From NCBI GenBank assembly GCA_024233305.1, contig JACKPV010000029.1, positions 216,485-280,484 of the forward strand: a stretch of 64,000 nucleotides of DNA. The letters are read 5' to 3'. Position numbers and translations under genes: made by a program. This document shows, piece by piece, positions 35,901 through 44,074 of the stretch (its first letter is position 1; each line of letters opens with the position of its first letter). The DNA comes from Verrucomicrobiales bacterium (GTDB lineage Bacteria > Verrucomicrobiota > Verrucomicrobiia > Limisphaerales > J093). The notes under the pieces are model-generated. The model was not told where the DNA came from, did not search any database, and was given only the letters and a program-made list of their open reading frames with translations.

Positions 35901-36471
35901 TGTGGCCCAGCACGCCGTCGACGTAGTAACGAAGTTCCACGCCGTTCTCATGCACCACCGCGATGTGATGCCATTCACCGTCATCCGGGACGACGGCGGA
36001 CGAGTTGGCGTCCAGAATGCCGAGGGTGGTCACGAAGACCGAGCGGTCGGTGGTCACGGAGAACGAAATCGCTCCGCCCGGACCGTTGCTGTAGAAGAAC
36101 ACCATGCGGGCGGTGGGAAGGCCCTCGAATTTCACCCAGGCCTGCAGGGTGAAGGAGGGATTGTCGGGGTCCAGTTGCATCACGGTGTCCGGATCCTGGA
36201 CGGTGATGTACTGGCCGCTCTCGAAATGGATCGCCAGATCCCGTCCGTCGCCGGAGGGAGCGTCGCCAATCGAGGTGGGGGCGTTTGCCGTGGGGGTGCC
36301 GACCAACCCGTTCACGCTGTCCGTGACGCTGTCGGTCGTGCCCTCGTTGAAGTCGAAGTTCAGGAGTTCGGCGGACCGGGTCTGCACCTGACTGCACAGC
36401 CCCAGCATGACCAGCCCTCCTGCCAGGCCAGCCAGCCTGGACCCGCGGAACGGTCTGCGTAGTTTCTTCAT
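32902..36471 (-). CDS. Large secreted multi-domain protein (LamG, Ig-like, PA14)
   Basis: A 1,189-residue protein with a signal peptide (residues 10-33). In order: a LamG/concanavalin domain (about 37-225, LQAWVKFEG, DDGEWHHIAVVHENG, YYVDGVLGHTREY), an Ig-like domain (about 230-330, PSDATVDEGGSVTF, YKCTGTNPYGAATSNEATL), a second bacterial Ig-like domain (to about 430), and a PA14-type domain (about 445-610, FVPQTTGTYVFYVCSDDQSR). Beta-rich repeats follow, and the end VPGATSPYTFTPSEAALFGRVRK is common in verrucomicrobial surface proteins. It probably binds glycans at the cell surface. A strong terminator follows. Confidence 0.9.
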   Translation of the reverse strand: MKKLRRPFRGSRLAGLAGGLVMLGLCSQVQTRSAELLNFDFNEGTTDSVTDSVNGLVGTPTANAPTSIGDAPSGDGRDLAIHFESGQYITVQDPDTVMQLDPDNPSFTLQAWVKFEGLPTARMVFFYSNGPGGAISFSVTTDRSVFVTTLGILDANSSAVVPDDGEWHHIAVVHENGVELRYYVDGVLGHTREYTNGVIFTRTQKFFTLGAEATGGLQYVGSVDRLKVSSGVLTADELDYRPVSDTTQIAPSLASQPSDATVDEGGSVTFAANFDGSAPMTLQWFENDNAIPGANSISYTIDRVSAAMNGAKYKCTGTNPYGAATSNEATLTVIPDTTAPVLVDAGGSVNFDTVRVWFSESLDPDTAEVAANYALSGGVTVSSASLSAPAGTAGDHIVVLSTSQQPEGTTLTLTVNNVTDVAGNTIAANSTVEFGTFTWAPGYVLHEFWSGITGAPPDALLNDPRYPNAPTFSTLEPRFEYPPDGANEAGSNYGNKLSAWFVPQTTGTYVFYVCSDDQSRLYLSTDADPANKHLIAQESGWSAARNYVTVGAGDGTTRNSEAFLGNEWPTPTPWFIDLTAGERYYIEMLHTEGGGGDNTSATFIMTGDLPPANGTASTITGNVVGTYFDPNTELEWVTQPTDQQGVPVAAGDPFLSEDFTSGDGGFTVVNTDPAPPGPFVYSAADGAWVANGGNDACGTPNNSQLNTPEVTLAGGAVFVQFTHRYNFEPDLWDAGIVRYSLNGGAFEYVPAANFLANGYAEGAIIGAGIANGLNGFNAESPGYASGDMITSLAFVGNFSPNDTLVVQFAGAWDECTTAAAPNWVISSVELLDGEGAVATFSAEAMAHLHGDPVSVNYQWQRDDGAGFGDIAGATGSSWSLLPRAADMDAQFRVVVTVPATDPNQSLISGAVKLVEGPMGLILNVVETGGDNEPTDTIAAQWTGQTFVNGVANEPIPGSVAEDPYTVGYFGNAAPAFVDRNHRYLNDDANSLPVPAYLVGGEYIMSGNDNRDNDAYVLDVTVSQAVDVFMLIDNRTNKDDGSNASPPNIGPGTGAMEWIDETWEPVVSAGNRRHDHSQPDEVAFDEGADDTINQWYSVYRKQFPAGTFQLLQANNSGRNMYGAVVTVPQELTGPISIVRNEDGTITVEWSGGGVLEAATSVTGPWAEVPGATSPYTFTPSEAALFGRVRK

Positions 36472-36505
36472 ACTTGGTTTCGCTATCGAATGGTTATCTT
36501 ACCAA

Positions 36506-36522
36506 CTTGGCATCAAGCCAAG
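36506..36522. promoter_or_regulatory. Inverted repeat upstream of the LamG/PA14 gene
   Basis: CTTGGC-ATCAA-GCCAAG, 35-51 bases upstream of the start at 36471, in a locally AT-richer promoter region (GGTTATCTTACC next to it). It could be an operator or part of the 5' leader. Confidence 0.35.
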
Positions 36523-36602
36523 CGGGGAGTCTGGGTCACCGCCCCCCGGGGGTCAACGCCGTTTACGCAGCCATACCGAGGCGGCGGCAGGTGTGCCTCT
36601 CA

Positions 36603-36797
36603 CCCGTAACCATGCAGCTGGATTCCGCACGGATGGGCACCGATGGGCACTGAGGTTGAGGAAAACCAGAATCGCGCGCCCTGGGTTCGGACTCACCATT
36701 TAGTGAGGCTTCCCGCCCTCTCCGCCAAGGCGGCAGCGCCGCGCCCCATCCGTGGTATCCGTGCCCATCCGCGGTTCGCTGACTGAATCGATACCGC
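36603..36797 (+). repeat. Dispersed element, family B, complete
   Basis: 195 bp, starting CCCGTAACCATGCAG and ending GAATCGATACCGC. It is flanked by TCA on both sides (36600-36602 and 36798-36800). The right-hand TCA is the TGA stop codon of the DUF1080 gene on the minus strand. Confidence 0.88.
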
Positions 36798-37829
36798 TCA
36801 GCGTTCGAGCAGCCAGATGTTGCGGAACTGCACCGGATTGCCGTGGTCCTGGAGTTTGAGCCCGCCCGGCACCGCCTCGTTCGGATCGATGGCGCCGCCC
36901 GTGGCCTTCGGCAATTCGATGTCGTCCTGGATTACGACGCCATTGTGAATGACGGTCAGGCGGGCGTTGGCCACCTTGTGCCCGTCCTCGAAACGCGCGG
37001 CCCGGAAGGTGATGTCGTAGGTTTGCCACTGCAAGGGCGGCGCGCACATGTTCACCAACGGCTTCGCGACCTGATAGACGCCCCCGCACTCGTTGTCCTC
37101 GCCCTCGAGCCCGTAGCTGTCCAGCACCTGCACCTCGTAGCGCCCCTGGAGATACACGCCGCTGTTGGCGCGTCCCTGGCCGGACGCATACGGCATGTAG
37201 GGCAGCTTGAACTCGAGATGCAGCTGCTGGTCGCCAAAGACGCGTCGCGTCACGATGTCGCCCCCCTTGACCTCCATGCTGCCGTCGGCCAGGAGCTTCC
37301 ACCCCGCCCGAGCCCCGTCATCGCCGACCTTCTTCCACGCCTCGAGATTGCTGCCGTCGAACAGCACAACGGCCCCCGCTGGTGGCTCCTTGCCCAGCGT
37401 CGGGGAGACCCGCGTGGATTGCCGCCAGACGAAAGTGCCCTGCAATCGCCCCGCCACCGTCCCTTCCACCGCGCCATTCTGCACCGCGCTCGTCCAATAG
37501 GCGGCCTGCACCACCACCCCATCCTCGACCGCGCGCAGCACGTGGGCGGGATCGAAAGGAATGGCATCCAGCAGCCGCAACTGCCCGTCCGCGACGCGGC
37601 CCTGAAGCCGGTGGAGCACCGGCGACCGCTCGTTGAACGCGCGGACAACCCTCGCCTCGTAGTTGCCACCGCCGCGGGGAATCAGGTGGACCGCCACGTC
37701 CTGCGGCGGTCCATCGCCGAGCGTGACCCGGCCCTGCCAGTCCCCCATGAAGGGGTCCACGGTTTCCGCGGCACACATCGACGCCACCAGGGACGTCGCC
37801 AGAAGCGAGCAGGCAATCAGTTTCATCAT
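36798..37829 (-). CDS. DUF1080 / 3-keto-disaccharide hydrolase-like secreted protein
   Basis: A 343-residue protein with a signal peptide (residues 1-21, cleaving near SMCAAE). Residues 22-150 form an extra N-terminal beta domain (FMGDWQGRVTLGDG). The DUF1080 domain follows: VVLFDGSNLEAWKK, LHLEFKLPYMP, RANSGVYLQGRYEVQVLDSYG and LQDHGNPVQFRNIWL. The RYEVQVLDSYG form is the subtype linked to 3-keto glycoside hydrolysis in Verrucomicrobia and Bacteroidetes. The gene ends on the flank of a family B element. The start could be either of two adjacent ATGs (37829, 37826). Confidence 0.9.
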   Translation of the reverse strand: MMKLIACSLLATSLVASMCAAETVDPFMGDWQGRVTLGDGPPQDVAVHLIPRGGGNYEARVVRAFNERSPVLHRLQGRVADGQLRLLDAIPFDPAHVLRAVEDGVVVQAAYWTSAVQNGAVEGTVAGRLQGTFVWRQSTRVSPTLGKEPPAGAVVLFDGSNLEAWKKVGDDGARAGWKLLADGSMEVKGGDIVTRRVFGDQQLHLEFKLPYMPYASGQGRANSGVYLQGRYEVQVLDSYGLEGEDNECGGVYQVAKPLVNMCAPPLQWQTYDITFRAARFEDGHKVANARLTVIHNGVVIQDDIELPKATGGAIDPNEAVPGGLKLQDHGNPVQFRNIWLLER

Positions 37830-38005
37830 GTGATGGCCCGGAGTATGGGGCCGGCGCCCGGCGGTGTCACGCCCCGGACGCCCCGCCGGAGCGAGGCCCG
37901 CATGGCGCCGCCCGAAAATCCGTTGCGATGGTGCGGTCCGGCGTTTAGCTTGCCGCCTTTGTTGGGATTGAAAACGCAGACTGGAACTGAAACGAACGGC
38001 CAAGA

Positions 38006-40216
38006 ATGACCGTGAAACCCTACGCCGTGGACGAAATCACCTCCCTGGTGACCGCCTTGAACAACCTCGCCCGCAACCTCTGGTGGACGTGGGACCAGGA
38101 CGCCCAGGATCTCTTTGCCGAGCTGTCGCCGCGGGGCTGGCAAAACCTCTACCACAACCCGGTGGCGGTGCTCCGCGAAGTCTCGGAGTACGAACTGCGC
38201 GTGCGCCTGCAGGACCGCGAGTTCGCCGACCGCGTGCGCCACGTGTTGCGCAAGTTCAACGCCTACCTTGCCGATGAACAGACCTGGGCGCACACGCATG
38301 CCCCGCAGTTTCTCGACCGGCCGGTGGCCTATTTCAGCGCCGAATTCGGCTTTCACGAAACCCTCCCCATCGCCGCCGGCGGCCTCGGCGTCCTGGCCGG
38401 GGATCATGTCAAGTCCGCCAGCGATGCCGGTCTCGGACTCGTCGGGGTGAGCCTCTTCTACCGCGAGGGCTACTTCATGCAGTCCATCAACGAGGAAAAC
38501 TGGCAGACCGAATACTATACGCGTCTGCACCCCCGGAATCTCCCCCTCGAACCGGTGCTCGACGCACGCGGGGAACCGGTCATCTGCTCCGTGGACATCG
38601 CCGTCAGCCACGTCTACTTCCGCGCCTGGCGGGTGAACGTCGGACGGAATCCCGTCTACCTCCTGGACACCGACATCGAGCAGAACGAGCAGCGGTTCCG
38701 GGATCTCACCCTGCGGGTCTACGGCGGGGACAGCACCACCCGGATCATGCAGGAGATTCTGCTCGGCATCGGTGGGGTGCGGTTGCTGCGCGAACTTGGC
38801 GTGCAACCGGCGGTCTTCCACCTGAACGAGGGTCATGCGGCGTTTCTCACCCTCGAACTGATCCGCGAGAAGCTCGCCGGCGGGATGAAATTCGAGGCCG
38901 CCATGACCGCCACCCGGCAGGAATGCGTCTTCACCACGCACACCCCGGTGGAGGCCGGCCACGACCGCTTCAGCGCCGACCTGATCAGCTACGCGTTGAA
39001 CAAGTACCGGTCCCAGCTCCGGCTGCCGCTCGAGGAACTGATGGAACTCGGACGGGTCAATGCGACGGACGAACACGAGCTGTTCTGCATGACCGTTCTG
39101 GCGCTCCGCCTGTCGCGCGCCGCGAACGGCGTCAGCGCCCTGCACGGCGAGGTCAGCCGCGAAATGTGGCGCCATCTCTACGCGGACTGCCCCGTGGATC
39201 AGGTCCCCATCGGCCACATCACCAACGGCATTCACGTCCTCGGCTGGATGAAGGGAACGGTGCGCGATTTCTGGCGCCGCAAGCTCTGCGCCAACGGCAA
39301 TGGCAACGGCAATGGCGGCGCCAACCCCGCCCTGCCCTCGCCGTTCGACATCCGGCCCAGCGGCCTGACCTGCTGGGAGGAGGAACTCGTCCAACCCGAG
39401 TTCTGGCGCCGCCTCGAGGATCCTGGCTTCGTCGGCGACGAGGAACTCTGGGCGCTCCGCTACCGCCTGCGCCGGGAACTCATCGAGTTCACCCGCCGCC
39501 GCCTGCTCCTCCAGGGGGAACGGCTCACCCGGACCGCGTTCATCGAATACGATCATCTCCTCAACCCCGACGCCCTCACCATCGGCTTCGCCCGGCGTTT
39601 CGCCACCTACAAACGCGCCCCGCTGATCTTCGATCACTACGACGAGATCGTGAAGCTCGCCCACGACAGCCGGCGCCCGGTCCAGTTCATCTTCGCCGGC
39701 AAGGCCCACCCCCGCGACGACGAAGGCAAGCGGTTCATCCAGAAAATCCTGCACCTCAGCAAGCACAGTGAACTGCGCGGCCACCTCGTCTTCATCGAGA
39801 ACTACGACATTCACGTCGCCCGCATGATGGTTTCCGGCTGCGACGTCTGGCTGAACAACCCCCGGCGCCCGCTCGAAGCCTCCGGCACCAGCGGCATGAA
39901 GTGCGGCGTGCATGGCTGCCTCAACCTCAGCATCCTTGATGGCTGGTGGCGCGAAGGCTTCGACAACACCAACGGATTCGCCATCGGCGACGACTCGCAT
40001 CCCGCCGACGTCGGCGAACAGGACCGGCAGGACAGCGAAAACCTGTTCCGGGCGCTGACCGAGGACGTGATCCCCTCGTTCTTCAATCGCGACGCGAACG
40101 GCATCCCGCGCGAGTGGCTCCAACGCATCCGGCGCGCGATGTCCACCCTGGTGCCGCAATACAGCACCGAGCGAATGGTGCGCGAATACATCGAGCACTA
40201 CTACCGCGCACAGTAG
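38006..40216 (+). CDS. glgP: Alpha-glucan (glycogen/maltodextrin) phosphorylase
   Basis: A 736-residue protein of the shorter alpha-glucan phosphorylase family. It has ARNLWWTWDQDAQDLF at the start, VAYFSAEFGFHETLPIAAGGLG near 110-130, HLNEGHAAF near 275, FARRFATYKRA near 530 and the PLP-lysine region EASGTSGMKCGVHG near 630. It releases glucose 1-phosphate from glycogen-type glucans in the cytoplasm. A short Asn/Gly repeat (NGNGNGNGG) near 432-441 is a flexible insertion. It is divergent from the DUF1080 gene. Confidence 0.95.
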   Translation: MTVKPYAVDEITSLVTALNNLARNLWWTWDQDAQDLFAELSPRGWQNLYHNPVAVLREVSEYELRVRLQDREFADRVRHVLRKFNAYLADEQTWAHTHAPQFLDRPVAYFSAEFGFHETLPIAAGGLGVLAGDHVKSASDAGLGLVGVSLFYREGYFMQSINEENWQTEYYTRLHPRNLPLEPVLDARGEPVICSVDIAVSHVYFRAWRVNVGRNPVYLLDTDIEQNEQRFRDLTLRVYGGDSTTRIMQEILLGIGGVRLLRELGVQPAVFHLNEGHAAFLTLELIREKLAGGMKFEAAMTATRQECVFTTHTPVEAGHDRFSADLISYALNKYRSQLRLPLEELMELGRVNATDEHELFCMTVLALRLSRAANGVSALHGEVSREMWRHLYADCPVDQVPIGHITNGIHVLGWMKGTVRDFWRRKLCANGNGNGNGGANPALPSPFDIRPSGLTCWEEELVQPEFWRRLEDPGFVGDEELWALRYRLRRELIEFTRRRLLLQGERLTRTAFIEYDHLLNPDALTIGFARRFATYKRAPLIFDHYDEIVKLAHDSRRPVQFIFAGKAHPRDDEGKRFIQKILHLSKHSELRGHLVFIENYDIHVARMMVSGCDVWLNNPRRPLEASGTSGMKCGVHGCLNLSILDGWWREGFDNTNGFAIGDDSHPADVGEQDRQDSENLFRALTEDVIPSFFNRDANGIPREWLQRIRRAMSTLVPQYSTERMVREYIEHYYRAQ

Positions 40217-40662
40217 GCGCGGTGTCCATGCGACGACGAACCTCCACCCGAACGGGGCCCGCCTCGCCGCCCGCTGCCCGACGGCGACCATCCGGCCGCC
40301 CGGCAGCGGGTCCGCGTCCGCTGGCCCCGCTCACCCCCACCGCCAAACCGCCGGACGCCGCCCGGCCCGGCCGCCCGAGCCGCGTCGCCAAGGACGGTGT
40401 CGAACCGGGCCCGGACCGTCCGCGCGCGAGCCGTGAAGGCCCGCAACCACGCGGGCCCCGCCGGTGGGAATCGGAAAGCAAACGCCCTCCGCGCCGGGGT
40501 GCGCCCCCCCGCGGATCCGGGCCGGAACGCCCCCCCGGACGCCCCGCAAACGGGCCGGCTCCGGCGCCATTCGACCGACCCCATCCAACCCGCGGACGCA
40601 CCGGTCGTCTCCGCCCACCACGCCCCTCCGCTTCCCCCGCCCGCCCCCTGCCGCCGGCCGCG
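40217..40662 (+). other. Open Pro/Arg-rich stretch upstream of rlmN
   Basis: The rlmN frame is open back to an ATG at 40228 and encodes 145 residues almost wholly of Pro, Arg, Gly and Ala. In a genome this GC-rich that could be chance or a disordered N-terminal extension. No other gene, repeat or terminator is visible here. Confidence 0.4.
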
Positions 40663-41811
40663 ATGGCCGGGCGCTCCGCCAACGAGGCAGGCGTCCCTTC
40701 ACGGGACCGTGACGCGCGATCGCTCACCCTCCCCGAACTCCAGTCCACCCTGGCCACCTGGAGCGAACCCCCGTTCCGCGCCACCCAGATCATGGAATGG
40801 CTGCACCGGCGGCGGGTGACCGGTTGGGAGGCGATGACGAACCTGCCGCGGCCATTGCGACAACGGCTGGCCAACCGGTTCACGCTGCGTTGTCTCGAAC
40901 CCCGCGTGGTTCAGGGCAGTGCCGACACCACCCGGAAGTTCCTCTGGCGGCTGCCCGACGGCGCCTTCGTCGAAAGCGTCCTCATCCCCGCCAACCCCGC
41001 GCTTTATGGCGAGGCCAGCGACCGCGTCACGCTCTGTGTCTCGACCCAGGTCGGTTGCGCCTACGGATGCCGGTTCTGCGCCAGCGGCCTGGGTGGCTGG
41101 AAGCGAAACCTCGAACCGTTCGAGATCGTCGAGCAGGTCCTCGCCGCCGAACGCTGGCACGCGGCACAACCGGCGGCCGGCACGGCCACCCGGCTGGTCA
41201 CCAACCTCGTGATCATGGGCATGGGCGAACCCCTGGCCAACTACGATCGCCTCCTCCGCGCCCTCCGCATCCTCAACGCCGACTGGGGCGGCCGCATCGG
41301 CGCGCGCCGGATCACCCTCTCGACCTGCGGCCTCGTGCCCCAAATCCGGCGGCTCGCCACCGAACCCGAGCAGTTCGGCCTGGCGATCTCCTTGCACGGC
41401 GCCACCGACCCCGTGCGGGAGCGGATCATGCCGGTCAACCGCAAATACCCCCTCGCGCAACTCATCCCGGCCTGCGAAGCCTACATCGCCGGCAAGGGCC
41501 GCATCATCACCCTCGAGTACATCCTCATCGCCGGCGTGAACGACGGCCCCGACCAGGCGCCACCACTGGCCGACATCGCCCGCCGTCTGCGCGCCAAAAT
41601 CAACCTCATCCCGTACAACCGCGTGGATGGCCTCCCCTGGGAACGACCGGAACCGGCCCGCCAGGAACGCTTCCTCGCCGCCCTCGAACAACGTGGCGCC
41701 CGCGCCACTCTCCGGCGCGAAAAGGGGCACGACATCGACGCCGCCTGCGGGCAGCTCCGGCTCCGAACCGGGCTCGAAACCGCGGACGAACCGTCCGGCA
41801 ATCCTTCCTGA
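40663..41811 (+). CDS. rlmN: Dual-specificity 23S rRNA/tRNA adenine-C2 methyltransferase
   Basis: A 382-residue radical SAM methyltransferase. Features are FRATQIMEWLHRRRV in the N-terminal helical domain, the Fe-S motif CAYGCRFC, MGMGEPLANYD, ITLSTCGLVP (methyl-accepting or resolving Cys) and AACGQLR with the other catalytic Cys near the end. It methylates A2503 of 23S rRNA and A37 of some tRNAs. The start at 40663 gives the normal family length; an ATG 145 codons upstream would add a Pro/Arg-rich tail. The xer gene follows after four bases. Confidence 0.93.
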   Translation: MAGRSANEAGVPSRDRDARSLTLPELQSTLATWSEPPFRATQIMEWLHRRRVTGWEAMTNLPRPLRQRLANRFTLRCLEPRVVQGSADTTRKFLWRLPDGAFVESVLIPANPALYGEASDRVTLCVSTQVGCAYGCRFCASGLGGWKRNLEPFEIVEQVLAAERWHAAQPAAGTATRLVTNLVIMGMGEPLANYDRLLRALRILNADWGGRIGARRITLSTCGLVPQIRRLATEPEQFGLAISLHGATDPVRERIMPVNRKYPLAQLIPACEAYIAGKGRIITLEYILIAGVNDGPDQAPPLADIARRLRAKINLIPYNRVDGLPWERPEPARQERFLAALEQRGARATLRREKGHDIDAACGQLRLRTGLETADEPSGNPS

Positions 41812-41815
41812 ACCC

Positions 41816-42811
41816 ATGCCCCGGCGTCCGCCCCCCCCGCCGTCCAGCGCCGCCCCCCCCGACGCGGCAAGCACCGCGGCCGGCGACGAGCGCCTTCGCG
41901 CCTTTCTGAACCACCTCGCCACCGAACGCGCCGCCTCGCCCCATACCCTGCGTAACTACCGGCAGGCGCTGTTCGAGTTCCACGATTGGCATCGCGGGCA
42001 ACGTGGCGAACGCCCCCACTGGACGCGGTTGCAGCGGGACGATTTCCGCGCCTACCTGCGGTTCCTGGGACGCGGACGCTTGGGACGCGCGGCGATCCAG
42101 CTCCGGTTCAGCGCCTTTCGCAGTTTCTACCGTTTCCTGATCCGGCGGGGCGACGTCGAGCAGACGCCGGTGCGACAGATCAGCCTCCCGCGCGGCGCTC
42201 GTCGCCTGCCGAAGTTCCTCACGGTCGCGCAACTCAACGCCCTGCTGGCGGCGCCGCTGCGCGAACTCGAGGCGCGCCGCGCGAACGAGACCGCGGCCAT
42301 CGACGCGTCGGGCTGCCTCCGTGACGCCGCCATCCTCGAGACCCTCTATTCCTGCGGCCTGCGCATCAGTGAACTCTGCGGTCTGCGCGTCGGCGACCTG
42401 GACTTGGTCGGGCAGCAGGTGCGCGTTCAGGGTAAGGGACGCAAGGAACGCCTGGCGCCGATCGGCGCGCCGGCCCTCGAGGCGATCCGGCTTTACTGGC
42501 AGGCGCTGCCCGCCACGCCCGGACCCGGCGATCCCGTCTTTGCCCGGGCTGCCGAAGGCGGCGAACCGGTTTACCCCCGCCTGGTCCAGCTCCGCTTGAA
42601 GCACTATCTCGCCGCAGCCGGCCTCGATCCGGCCCTCACCCCGCACAAGCTCCGGCACAGTTTCGCCACGCACCTGCTCGACGCCGGCGCCGACCTGCGC
42701 AGCGTCCAGGAACTTCTCGGCCACGCCCACCTCGCCACCACCCAGGTTTACACCCACGTCACCGCCGACCGCTTGAAAAGGGCCTACGACGAGGCACATC
42801 CCCGGGCCTGA
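41816..42811 (+). CDS. Tyrosine recombinase of the XerC/XerD type
   Basis: A 331-residue protein. The N-terminal SAM-like core-binding domain spans about residues 25-110 (LRAFLNHLATERAASPHTLRNYRQAL). The catalytic domain has the Arg in SCGLRISELCGL, GKGRKER, HKLRHSFATH and GHAHLATTQVYTH with the nucleophilic Tyr. This is the dimer-resolution type rather than a phage integrase. It is linked to rlmN by a four-base gap. The N-terminal 20 residues are Pro/Ala rich. XerC cannot be told from XerD by reading alone. Confidence 0.92.
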   Translation: MPRRPPPPPSSAAPPDAASTAAGDERLRAFLNHLATERAASPHTLRNYRQALFEFHDWHRGQRGERPHWTRLQRDDFRAYLRFLGRGRLGRAAIQLRFSAFRSFYRFLIRRGDVEQTPVRQISLPRGARRLPKFLTVAQLNALLAAPLRELEARRANETAAIDASGCLRDAAILETLYSCGLRISELCGLRVGDLDLVGQQVRVQGKGRKERLAPIGAPALEAIRLYWQALPATPGPGDPVFARAAEGGEPVYPRLVQLRLKHYLAAAGLDPALTPHKLRHSFATHLLDAGADLRSVQELLGHAHLATTQVYTHVTADRLKRAYDEAHPRA

Positions 42812-42812
42812 G

Positions 42813-43240
42813 GCGCGCCGTTCGGAGTGCGGTGGCTCTGACACCGCTTTGTAGGGCAGCCGAGGCGAAGAGATCGTTCGGTTGTCCGTCCGGCCTCGCA
42901 AGCGCCGTCGCCGCTGCGCTCTGCCGGCGCACTCCAAAAACGCCAGCGCCCCGTCCATTCTGAAGCGCGCCGTTTGGAGTGCGGTGGCCCTGACACCGCT
43001 TTGTAGGGCAGCCGAGGCGAAGAGATCGTTCGGATGCCCGTCCGGCCGCGAAAGCGCCGTCGCCGCTGCGCTCCACCGGCGCACTCCAAGAACGCCAGCG
43101 CACCGTCCATTCCGAAACGCGCCGTTTGGAGTGCGGTGGCCCTGACACCGCTTTGTAGGGCAGCCGAGGCGAAGAGATCGTTCGGATGCCCGTCCGCCCT
43201 CGAAAGCGCCGTCGCCGCTGCGCTCTGCCGGCGCACTCCA
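42813..43240 (+). repeat. Tandem triplication of a 152-bp unit, family E
   Basis: Units start at 42813, 42965 and 43117 with a constant period of 152 bases. The third is cut after about 124 bases. Each unit begins GCGCGCCGTTTGGAGTGC (small changes) and near its end carries CGGCGCACTCCAA, the inverse of its start, so each unit is a large inverted repeat. The remaining bases to 43329 hold no gene. A diverged single copy lies at 16820-16890. Confidence 0.92.
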
Positions 43241-43329
43241 AGCCGGTAAGCGAGGCGGGCGTCCTACCGCGGGTGCGACCGCTGGATTTGCCGCTTGCCC
43301 CCGATGGAGGTTCTCCAAAAGACTGCGCG

Positions 43330-44067
43330 ATGGCGTCGACCGAACCCATCCCGACCGCCTGCGCCGTGCGCCGCGCTCTCCGCGCCGTTGCCCGGCCGGC
43401 GAAGGCGGCCGTTCTCGAGCGCTTCTTCAAAACCGGCCCGGGGGAATACGCCGAGGGAGACCGCTTCCTCGGCGTCACCGTTCCCGAACAGCGCCGGATA
43501 GCCCGGCGCTTCGGCGAACTCCCGATGCCCGCCACCTTGGAGCTGCTCGCCTCGCCGATTCACGAGGAACGCCTCACCGCGTTGCTGGTCTGGGTCCGGC
43601 AATTCGAGCGCGGCGACGACTCCGTTCGGCGGACGATTCACGCCACCTACCTCGATCACACCGCCCGGGTCAACAACTGGGACCTGGTCGATCTCTCGGC
43701 GCCGTCCCTCGTCGGCGCCTGGCTCGTTGAACGCAGCCGCCGCCCGCTGCAGCGACTGGCGCGCTCGGCCAGCCTGTGGGAGCGAAGAATCGCCATCGTC
43801 GCCACTCACGCCTTCATCCGGCGCGGCGAATTCGCCGACACGCTCGCCATCGCCGACCGCCTGATCGCGGACCGCGAGGACCTGATCCACAAAGCCGTGG
43901 GCTGGATGCTGCGCGAGGTCGGGAAGCGCGACCGGGCGACGCTCGAGGCCTTCCTCGGTCCCCGCTGCCGTCGTCTGCCGCGCACCATGCTGCGCTATGC
44001 CATCGAGCGATTTCCCGAACCTCGCCGGCAGGAATTCCTTCGCGGCCACGGTGATGGCATCACGTGA
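43330..44067 (+). CDS. DNA alkylation repair protein (AlkD-like, HEAT repeats)
   Basis: A 245-residue all-helical protein of the AlkD/AlkC superfamily. FFKTGPGEYAEGDRFLGVTVPEQRRIAR near residues 30-57 is the family hallmark, and the helices NNWDLVDLSAP and LIHKAVGWMLREVGKRD follow. AlkD-type glycosylases remove positively charged alkylated bases such as 7-methylguanine without base flipping. It follows the tandem repeat, and the next gene starts seven bases after its stop. Confidence 0.92.
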   Translation: MASTEPIPTACAVRRALRAVARPAKAAVLERFFKTGPGEYAEGDRFLGVTVPEQRRIARRFGELPMPATLELLASPIHEERLTALLVWVRQFERGDDSVRRTIHATYLDHTARVNNWDLVDLSAPSLVGAWLVERSRRPLQRLARSASLWERRIAIVATHAFIRRGEFADTLAIADRLIADREDLIHKAVGWMLREVGKRDRATLEAFLGPRCRRLPRTMLRYAIERFPEPRRQEFLRGHGDGIT

Positions 44068-44074
44068 ACGACGC

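Noticed and set aside
41816..42811. Integrase of a genomic island
   Set aside because: The protein is of the chromosomal Xer type, next to rlmN, with no tRNA, att repeats or phage genes beside it.
42813..43240. Possible CRISPR array
   Set aside because: The period is 152 bases with near-identical units and no unique spacers; no cas genes are nearby.
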